Below are positions 33,159-38,923 of a stretch of 38,923 nucleotides of DNA, piece after piece. Source of the stretch: Terriglobia bacterium (lineage in GTDB: Bacteria; Acidobacteriota; Terriglobia; Bryobacterales; Bryobacteraceae); NCBI GenBank assembly GCA_021324615.1, contig JAJPIT010000035.1, positions 1 through 38,923 on the forward strand. The letters are read 5' to 3'. Position 1 is the stretch's first letter; each line of letters opens with the position of its first letter. The notes beneath the pieces were generated by a model. That model did no database searches, was not told the origin of the DNA, and was given only the letters and a program-made list of their open reading frames with translations. The translations under genes and the position numbers were made by a program.

Positions 33159-34606
33159 ATGAGCGAGGCCAAAGGAACTAGACTAGCATTGCAATCCGCA
33201 GACGCGGACGTTAACGTAGAAATCTTTCAACCGTTGATGGCAACTACCGATCTGGCATTTGCAAAAGGTCTGCCGGCGAATCTGGATGCCGAGCGCCTGG
33301 TCCTTGGCTCGATTCTGTTGAACGACTCCGTTTATCTTCAGGTCGCCGGCGCGCTGGCGCCCGAGGATTTCAGCCTGGAAAAGCACCGCCGCATCTTCGC
33401 GCGCATGAAGGATCTCTACGACCGCGGCGAGCGCATCGACCGCATCACCCTGACCGATGAGCTGATGAAGCAGGGCCAGCTCGAATCGGTTGACGGCATG
33501 TCGTATATCCTCTCGCTCGACGAGGGCCTGCCGGAGATTCCCAACCTCGATAGCTATATCCGCATCGTCAAGGACAAAGCGACGCTGCGCAAGCTCATCT
33601 TCAGCGCGCAGAAGATCATCGACCGCTGCTTGATCGCCGGCGAAGAGCCCGCCGCCATCCTCGCCTCGGCCGAGGAGACCCTGCTCAAGCTGGGCGAAGC
33701 GAGCGCGCGCGAGCAGCTCGCCTCGCCCGCCAGCATCGTCGAAAAATTTCCCGGCGGCGTCAACGCGTTTCTCGATCCCAGCCAGCGCATCAGCGGCCTG
33801 TCCACCGGATTCAAGAAGTTCGATGAAATGACCGGAGGCCTGCACGGAGGCGAACTGTTCATTCTCGCCGCGCGCCCTTCGATGGGCAAGACCGCGCTCG
33901 CCTTGAACATCGCCCAGCACGTGGCCACTCACCCGCGGATCCGCAAGCCGGTGGCCGTCTTCTCGCTGGAAATGTCCTCGGCCAGCCTGCTCACCCGCCT
34001 GCTGTGCGCCGCCGCCCGCGTCGATCAGCACAAGTTCCGCATCGGCTACCTCAACGCCGAGGAGCGCCGCAAGCTGCAAGTGGCCTTGAGCGATCTCACT
34101 GAAGCGCCGATTTTCCTCGACGATACCCCCGGCGTCAACCTCATGGACGTTCACTCCAAGCTCCGCCGCCTTAAAAACGAACACGGCCTGAGCCTGGTGG
34201 TCATCGATTATCTGCAACTGATGAGCAGTCTCGGCCGCTCGGAAAACCGCAATCAGGAGGTGAGCGCCATTTCGCGCGGCCTCAAGCTCATGGCCAAGGA
34301 TCTCGACGTGCCGTTCCTGGTTCTCTCCAGCTCAGCCGCGCGGCCGAAACCCGCCCCGGCGATCACAAACCGCAGTTGAGCGATCTGCGCGACTCCGGTT
34401 CCATCGAGCAGGATGCCGATCTGGTCGCGTTCATCTATCGCGAAGAAGTTTATAAGAAAGACCGCGAAGACATCAAAGGCTTGGCCGACCTGATTATCGC
34501 CAAGCAGAGAAACGGTCCCATCGGCACCGTGCCGCTCCGCTTCCTGAGCGCCTACACGCGTTTTGAAAACCGCGCGGAGGATTTGGGAGAAGAGCCCGCC
34601 GGATGA
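33159..34606 (+). CDS. dnaB: Replicative DNA helicase DnaB (frame broken by a 1-base deletion)
   Basis: Ring helicase that unwinds DNA at the replication fork. The N-terminal primase-binding domain runs over about 38-180 and the RecA-type ATPase follows, with Walker A ARPSMGKT (238-245), FSLEMS and Walker [10 protein letters not shown] (347-355). The first frame breaks after FLVLS near 34328. The next frame reads [20 protein letters not shown] then [13 protein letters not shown] to 34606, the canonical continuation. One missing C in a CCC run explains it. The restored length is about 482 residues, normal for DnaB. An in-frame ATG at 33237 is an alternative start. Confidence 0.95.
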
Positions 34607-34622
34607 ACTGCCGCGCCCGCGG

Positions 34623-35378
34623 TCACAACGTCTTCAGCCACAGCTCGCGGAACTGGACTTTCACCTTTCCGCCGCCTTCGATCTGAAGTCCGATCAGGCC
34701 CTTGGACGCCGCCATCGCCGGATCGTTGTCGATGAAGATGGCCGTGACGTGGCCGTTCAGGATGTGGATCAGCTCATGGCCGCGCGCGATGATATGCATT
34801 TGGTTCCAGTCGCCCACGCGAATGAATTTTTTAAGCTCCTCGGAGTCGCCCAGCACCGCCAGCAGGCGCGGGCGGCGGCCCGCTTCGGCCTGAACCATCT
34901 GGCCGCGCCAGGCAAGGATGCCGCGCGGCGTGCCCTGCTCGTAAAGCTGGCCGCTGTAACGGTTGGCGTAGTCGAAGTCAGCCTGGTAGCCTTTGAGGTT
35001 CCACTTCTCAAACCGCGGATCGGGCGCCGGGCCGCCGCGAACCTCCGACGCACTGGCGCGGGCGCTGCGGTATTGAATCCCGCTGTTGGCCTGCGCCCCT
35101 TCCAGCTTGATCTCGGCCTTCAGCTCGAAATCCGCGGGCTCGCCGCCGGTCCAGACGAGATAAGTGGTGCCGGCGGGATGTTCGGGGCTCGATTCGCCGG
35201 TGATGGCGCCGTTTTCGACGCGCCACACCTCCGCGCTGCCATCCCAGTTGTGAAGCGTCGCGCCGTCAAAGATCCGGGTCCATCCGGCGTGATCGTCGAA
35301 GGCGATCGGATCGGGCTGCGTGAACCGCGTTTGCCCGGTAAGCAGGATGGCCGCGGCGAACAGGAGGAACGGCTTCAT
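34623..35378 (-). CDS. Secreted DUF1080 protein (3-keto-disaccharide hydrolase family)
   Basis: A signal peptide (MKPFLLFAAAILLTGQTRF) precedes a jelly-roll domain of the DUF1080 family, recognisable from GWTRIFDGATLHNWDGSAE, ADFELKAEIKLEGAQANSGI, WNLKGYQADFDY, DWNQMHIIARGHELIHILNG and KGLIGLQIEGGGKVKVQFR. Some members hydrolyse 3-keto-glucosides, while most are uncharacterised. There are 251 residues from the ATG at 35378, four bases after the stop of the PQQ propeller gene, so the two are co-expressed. The pairing suggests breakdown of oxidised sugars in the periplasm, which is inference. Confidence 0.88.
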   Translation of the reverse strand: MKPFLLFAAAILLTGQTRFTQPDPIAFDDHAGWTRIFDGATLHNWDGSAEVWRVENGAITGESSPEHPAGTTYLVWTGGEPADFELKAEIKLEGAQANSGIQYRSARASASEVRGGPAPDPRFEKWNLKGYQADFDYANRYSGQLYEQGTPRGILAWRGQMVQAEAGRRPRLLAVLGDSEELKKFIRVGDWNQMHIIARGHELIHILNGHVTAIFIDNDPAMAASKGLIGLQIEGGGKVKVQFRELWLKTL

Positions 35379-35382
35379 AAAT

Positions 35383-36993
35383 TTAGTGCTCCATGGGCAG
35401 TCCGAAACAGTAAAGCGTGTTGTCGAAAGTCGCGAAGTACACCCGGCCGTTGGCGGCGGCCAGGCCCGCGAAATGGGTGAAGGAACCGACGGCGTCCCCG
35501 CTCGACCACAGCTCCTTTCCGCTCTGCGCGTCCAGCGCGTAGAGAACTGCGCGCCCCGATCGGTCGGCCCTCTGCTGAACACTGAAAAGCCCACCATGGT
35601 TTTCGTCGGCCTGGCGCACGTACTCGCCGCTGGAGATCGCAAACACCACGCCGCCCGCCACAACCGGAGGCGCCGGATTGATCATGTCGCGCGACACCCA
35701 CGCCGGCGTCAGAACCGTCTTGCCCCCTCTTTCCTCCACCTTGAACGCCGCGATGCTGCCGTGCGGAGCGTCCCCGTTCACCGCGGCGAACTTCACCGCC
35801 GGATTCACCTCACCCCACACCGGAGCCAGCACCCAGCGCGTGCCCCCGCCGTCTTCCCAGCTCGCCAAACCGCCCCAGATCCCCTCGCCCGCAAAGTCGA
35901 TATTGTCCCAGTTGGAGATGATCTCGCTGCGAAACAGCGGCGTGCGGTGATCCGCGCCGCCGAGCGATTTGGAGTCGAGCAGAAACAGGCGCCCCTCCTT
36001 GCCCGAGCCCACCAGCAGATCGCGGCCCTTATACGGAAACACGACCGGCGTCGTATTCATATCCAGATCGCGCTTGGTGATCCATTCGCGATTGGTCGGC
36101 GTGTACCAATCCTTGAGTTGCAGATCCTTGGGCGAAAGCGCCAGCACCGTGTCCGAGTACTGCCCCTTGGCCGGATCCCAGGGGCCGTCGCCGGCTTCGG
36201 CGTAGATGGTCCCATCCGTTCCAACGGATGGCCCGCCGAGCCCCCAGATGCCGCCGCCATTGGTCTGAAACGATGCGACTTTTTTCTCCGGGCTATCGAG
36301 ATCGATGGCATACACCGCGTTGGGATTTCCGCCGCAGTGCTGTGCGGTAGTGGCGTAGATCGCGTCATCGATCATGCTGAGGCTGTACGTTTTTCCGTTC
36401 GGCGGCTCGAACTTCGCCGGCGGCGAGACGTCCTCGCCATTGGCGAGATTCAATTCATGCAGCGAGCCGTCGCTTGAAATCGCGAAGACGCCGCGCACCG
36501 GAAAGGGCGCGCTGCGCGCGGGAGCGGGACCCGAGCCGGCGGGCCGGGCGGCAAAAGTCGGCGTGGGGCGGATCACCGGCGTCGCGGTCAAGCCGCCGGG
36601 GCAGAGCCAGGTCGAAATCGTGGTCTTGGGAGCAGCCGAGGAATAGGTAAAATGTTTTTGCCACAGGAGGCGGCCCAGGTCCGCATCGACCGCGAAAATG
36701 TTGTCGTCGCTGCCCGCCACGATGGCCATTTCCTTAAAGCCGCGATTGGTGATCACGCGGCCGGCAATCAGCGGCTCCAGGAGCGAATAAAGCCCTTTTT
36801 GCTGGTTTTCAAGCTTGATCGACCACAGCAATTTGAAATTTCTGACGCTCTCGGGAGTAATCGTCGATTCGGCCCTCTGCCACCCGTTCCGCTGCGGGTT
36901 GCCGCTGTGCGTCGGCCAATCGGCCAGCCGCTGCTGGGCGCGCGCGGGCTCCCACAAGACCGCGGCCAGTAAGGCGCAAAGCACGATTCGCAT
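35383..36993 (-). CDS. Secreted PQQ-type beta-propeller protein
   Basis: A signal peptide (MRIVLCALLAAVLWEPARAQ) is followed by repeated propeller blades. Each carries a strand like IFAVDADLGRLLWQKHF, LYALDAQSGKELWSSGD or VFAISSDGSLHELN, the PQQ/Trp-docking repeat pattern. The 536 residues are long enough for seven or eight blades. It could be a quinoprotein dehydrogenase or a non-catalytic BamB-like scaffold. I see no haem c CxxCH motif. It is followed four bases later by the DUF1080 gene and is divergent from gmhA. Confidence 0.85.
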   Translation of the reverse strand: MRIVLCALLAAVLWEPARAQQRLADWPTHSGNPQRNGWQRAESTITPESVRNFKLLWSIKLENQQKGLYSLLEPLIAGRVITNRGFKEMAIVAGSDDNIFAVDADLGRLLWQKHFTYSSAAPKTTISTWLCPGGLTATPVIRPTPTFAARPAGSGPAPARSAPFPVRGVFAISSDGSLHELNLANGEDVSPPAKFEPPNGKTYSLSMIDDAIYATTAQHCGGNPNAVYAIDLDSPEKKVASFQTNGGGIWGLGGPSVGTDGTIYAEAGDGPWDPAKGQYSDTVLALSPKDLQLKDWYTPTNREWITKRDLDMNTTPVVFPYKGRDLLVGSGKEGRLFLLDSKSLGGADHRTPLFRSEIISNWDNIDFAGEGIWGGLASWEDGGGTRWVLAPVWGEVNPAVKFAAVNGDAPHGSIAAFKVEERGGKTVLTPAWVSRDMINPAPPVVAGGVVFAISSGEYVRQADENHGGLFSVQQRADRSGRAVLYALDAQSGKELWSSGDAVGSFTHFAGLAAANGRVYFATFDNTLYCFGLPMEH

Positions 36994-37011
36994 GAAAAAC
37001 CTCGGACGGTT

Positions 37012-37041
37012 ATTGTATCCGCATTCGGAGGCGGCCGTCAG
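37012..37041 (-). promoter_or_regulatory. Putative promoter of the PQQ-propeller/DUF1080 operon
   Basis: On the minus strand CTGACG (37041-37036, 4 of 6 to the -35 consensus) is followed after 18 bases by TACAAT (37017-37012, 5 of 6 to the -10). The ATG lies 18 bases beyond the -10, giving a leader of roughly a dozen bases. Confidence 0.5.
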
Positions 37042-37052
37042 GCGGCCGGCGA

Positions 37053-37058
37053 TATAAT
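37053..37058 (+). promoter_or_regulatory. Putative -10 element of gmhA
   Basis: A consensus TATAAT lies eight bases before the gmhA ATG, so transcription would start within about two bases of the codon, giving a leaderless or near-leaderless message. No good -35 is visible. Confidence 0.45.
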
Positions 37059-37066
37059 GATCGGCA

Positions 37067-37633
37067 ATGAACTTCGCCGCGCTTTATCGCGACCAGTTGG
37101 CCTCCACTCTGGCCGCCCTGGATTTGGATAAGGTCGCGCTGGCGATTCAATGGTTCGAGCAAGCCCGCGCCGAAGGCCGCGGGATCTTCGTCGCCGGCAA
37201 TGGCGGCAGCCAGGCCACCGCCGCGCATTTCGTCTGCGATATGGTCAAAAGCGCAAGCTATGGCCGCCCTTCCCGCTTCCGGATTCTGGCGCTGAACGAA
37301 TCCATGCCCACCGTGACCGCCTATGCCAACGACGTCGGCTACCACGACGCGGTGGTCGAGCAGCTTAAAAATTTCGCCAGCCCGGGCGACCTGTATATGG
37401 CCATCAGCGGCTCCGGCAACTCGCCCAACGTCATCCGCGGCATGGAGTACGCCAATTCGATCGGCTGCCGCACCCTGGCGCTCACCGGACGCGATGGCGG
37501 CAAACTGGGCGCCCTCGCGGCGCTTCATCTCAACGTGGCCGAGCCGCATATGGGCCGCATCGAAGACGCGCACCATGTCATCTGCCACATGATCGCCTAC
37601 TCCTTCATCGAGCAGGCGCGTTCACCCGTCTAA
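37067..37633 (+). CDS. gmhA: Sedoheptulose-7-phosphate isomerase GmhA-like SIS protein
   Basis: SIS-domain isomerase making D-glycero-heptose 7-phosphate for lipopolysaccharide core or other heptose glycans. The 188 residues include the sugar-phosphate loop AGNGGSQATAAHFVCDMVK, the second binding loop AISGSGNSPNVI and the C-terminal IEDAHHVICHMIAY segment, which supplies the catalytic His in GmhA. A DiaA-like or other SIS role cannot be fully excluded because the other heptose genes are not in the window. Confidence 0.85.
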   Translation: MNFAALYRDQLASTLAALDLDKVALAIQWFEQARAEGRGIFVAGNGGSQATAAHFVCDMVKSASYGRPSRFRILALNESMPTVTAYANDVGYHDAVVEQLKNFASPGDLYMAISGSGNSPNVIRGMEYANSIGCRTLALTGRDGGKLGALAALHLNVAEPHMGRIEDAHHVICHMIAYSFIEQARSPV

Positions 37634-37702
37634 AACCGCCGATTTCGAGCAATCGCCGTTTCCACAGCCCGCGCCTGGGCGCCGGAACTGCGCGCCACAG
37701 CA

Positions 37703-37811
37703 ACCGGAAAGTGCAGTGGCTCAAAAGCACCATCCGGTGCATTTCGACCAGCTCCCGTATTGATAAGGGTCCAGCTTTCAGCAGGTTGCAATTGGCGAGG
37801 GAAATGCACCG
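37703..37811 (+). promoter_or_regulatory. Structured leader with mutually exclusive helices
   Basis: Within the 198-base gap before the secreted-protein gene three alternative pairings share the same bases. Helix A pairs ACCGGA (37703-37708) with TCCGGT (37733-37738), plus GTGC (37711-37714) with GCAC (37727-37730). Helix B pairs GCACC (37727-37731) with GGTGC (37736-37740). Helix C pairs CGGTGCATTTC (37735-37745) with GAAATGCACCG (37801-37811), 11 perfect pairs. A and B each exclude C. The ribosome site GAGGA (37823-37827) lies 11 bases beyond helix C. This looks like a switchable leader; no known riboswitch class is recognised. Confidence 0.4.
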
Positions 37812-37831
37812 CCGCCTGTGTCGAGGAACGT

Positions 37832-38752
37832 ATGACGAGGCTTCAACCCGTTCGAACCGTGGCGCTCAGCGTTTTGATGCTTTCTGCGATTGGTTTCGCG
37901 CAACCACCGGCCGACCCGCCTCAACCGGCTCCGCCGCCTCAGCCGTCCGATAACGGTGGGTGGCGGCGCATCGGCGACGGCGCGCAGCCCGCTCCCGCCT
38001 CCCAGCCGCAACCGGTATTGCCCGCAGAACTGACTTTAAAACCAGGGACTTACATCACGGTGCGAATCAGCCAGCCGCTCTCTTCCGACCGGAATCAGGT
38101 GGGTGACGCCTTCTCGGCGACCTTGGTCCGGCCGATCATCGTCGATGGTTGGGTCGTCGCCGAACGCGGCCAGACCCTCGGCGGCAGGGTCAGCGAGGTG
38201 AAAAAGGCCGGACATGTTTCCGGCACTTCGCGTCTTGGCGTTCAGTTAACCGATATCCCGCTGGCCAATGGCGATCAGGTTCCGGTGCAGACTTCGCTGG
38301 TGAGCCGTGAGGGTCCGACATCGGTGGGCCGCGACGCCGCCGCGATCGCCGGTACAACCGCATTCGGCGCGGCGGTGGGCGCGGCCGCGGCCTGGGGCAC
38401 GGGAGCCGCATGGGGTGCGGGCGCCGGATTCGCCGCCGCCACGCTCGGCGTGCTCCTCACGCGCGGCCAGCCAACCATCATCCCGCCCGAATCGGTCCTG
38501 ACCTTCCGCGTCGAGCAGCCCGTCACCATCTCCACCGCGAAATCTCCGCAGACGTTCCGGCCGGTTGAGCCCGCCGATTATCAGGCGCCGGCGCCAGGAA
38601 TGCGGACGCGCGGTCCGGCTTATCCGCCTCCGCCCCCCTATTACGCTCCGGCGTATTATTACTATCCGTATCCCTATCCCTATTACTGGGGCCCGGCCTT
38701 TTATGGCGGAGTTTTCTTTGGGCCGAGGGTCTTTATCGGAAGAAGATGGTGA
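37832..38752 (+). CDS. Secreted Pro/Tyr-rich protein with glycine-zipper segment, 306 aa
   Basis: A signal peptide (about 1-24, TVALSVLMLSAIGFAQ) is followed by a proline-rich stretch (25-65). Next comes a beta-rich domain (about 70-165, KPGTYITVRISQPLSSDRNQ) in which parameters such as VVAERGQTLGGRVSEV resemble the SH3-like wall-associated proteins of acidobacteria. An Ala/Gly-rich hydrophobic segment (about 170-215) could insert into a membrane. The C-terminus has Tyr/Pro repeats (YYAPAYYYYPYPYPYYWGP). It is probably envelope-located; function unknown. The ATG at 37832 has GAGGA at the right distance. Confidence 0.72.
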   Translation: MTRLQPVRTVALSVLMLSAIGFAQPPADPPQPAPPPQPSDNGGWRRIGDGAQPAPASQPQPVLPAELTLKPGTYITVRISQPLSSDRNQVGDAFSATLVRPIIVDGWVVAERGQTLGGRVSEVKKAGHVSGTSRLGVQLTDIPLANGDQVPVQTSLVSREGPTSVGRDAAAIAGTTAFGAAVGAAAAWGTGAAWGAGAGFAAATLGVLLTRGQPTIIPPESVLTFRVEQPVTISTAKSPQTFRPVEPADYQAPAPGMRTRGPAYPPPPPYYAPAYYYYPYPYPYYWGPAFYGGVFFGPRVFIGRRW

Positions 38753-38762
38753 CCGCCCGGCC

Positions 38763-38923
38763 TTACCTGCGGGCCTCGGCGTGATGGCGCACATCTACGC
38801 CCTTCACCAGAAACAGCACGTCCTCGGCGATGTTGGTGGAATGGTCGGCGATGCGCTCTAAATTGCGGGTCACCGCGAGAAGCTCCAGAGCCGGGCGGAT
38901 ATTGTTCGGATCTTTTTCCATGA
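38763..38923 (-). CDS. phoU: Phosphate transport regulator PhoU, C-terminal part (cut by window edge)
   Basis: PhoU restrains the PhoR kinase and the Pst phosphate transporter. Only the last ~53 codons are in the window. They read MEKDPNNIRPALELLAVTRN, then LERIADHSTNIAEDVLFLVK and GVDVRHHAEAR, with the E-R-x-x-D-H metal-binding signature of the family. The N-terminal part and any pst genes would lie to the right. Convergent with the secreted Pro/Tyr-rich gene, 10 bases apart. Confidence 0.93.
   Translation of the reverse strand, partial: MEKDPNNIRPALELLAVTRNLERIADHSTNIAEDVLFLVKGVDVRHHAEARR

Noticed and set aside
33183-34217. Minus-strand frame opposite dnaB
   Set aside because: Shadow frame; the plus strand encodes Walker A/B motifs of DnaB.
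995-34340. Programmed ribosomal frameshifting in carD, accD and dnaB
   Set aside because: All three need one extra base, but none has an X-XXY-YYZ slippery site or a downstream pseudoknot that I can see. Assembly indels explain them better.

Overview
The window is GC-rich chromosomal DNA, almost fully coding, with no gap above 300 bases, no phage, IS element, CRISPR array or rRNA. Gene content points to an Acidobacteriota genome, probably a Solibacter/Bryobacter-like lineage. The grounds are a CarD-type regulator, paired PQQ-propeller and DUF1080 proteins, secreted TPR proteins of a kind I associate with that group, and an rpmH-rnpA-yidD-yidC-jag-mnmE block. This placement is inference from remembered gene content, not a search.

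Layout. 1-1506: 5' end of ileS (minus), divergent carD with a clear sigma70 promoter, and a small hypothetical gene. 1643-7919: htrA, then the conserved rpmH-rnpA-yidD-yidC-khpB(jag)-mnmE block for ribosome, RNase P, membrane-protein insertion and tRNA wobble modification. 8019-14400: a five-gene block for tryptophan/aromatic amino-acid breakdown: an atypical tryptophan 2,3-dioxygenase, a class V PLP enzyme, a KynB-type cyclase and both subunits of indolepyruvate:ferredoxin oxidoreductase. 14431-17029 (minus): three TPR genes, the first broken by a stop codon. 17047-19372: a Cys-rich conserved hypothetical, a GNAT protein and accD (frameshifted). 19380-20415 (minus): tRNA-Leu(UAA) abutting an AhpD-like gene, and a small secreted protein. 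20697-23320: a TolC-family channel and a convergent GT-C-like membrane protein. 23328-25051: queuosine genes queT(yhhQ)-queA. 25101-27337: marR-clc with a palindromic operator. 27437-29123: an HDAC-family amidohydrolase and a GAF-ANTAR RNA-binding sensor. 29117-32186 (minus): iscS-like, mnmA and an LpxL-like acyltransferase in a tight operon. 32205-34606: a DUF62 SAM hydrolase and dnaB (frameshifted). 34623-36993 (minus): PQQ propeller and DUF1080. 37067-38923: gmhA, a Pro/Tyr-rich secreted protein behind a structured leader, and the 3' end of phoU.

How it works together. Several genes serve tRNA wobble-base modification (mnmE, mnmA with its cysteine desulfurase, queA, queT), and the one tRNA in the window, tRNA-Leu(UAA), belongs to a class that MnmE modifies. 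The most unusual metabolic block is 8019-14400, where kynurenine-pathway-like enzymes sit with an aryl-pyruvate oxidoreductase.

Sequence quality. carD, accD and dnaB, all normally essential or near-essential, each lack exactly one base at a point where adding one base restores a full family-typical protein. A TPR gene carries one in-frame stop. None sits on a recognisable slippery site. Indel errors in the assembly are the likeliest explanation, and the four genes should be read as intact until raw reads say otherwise.
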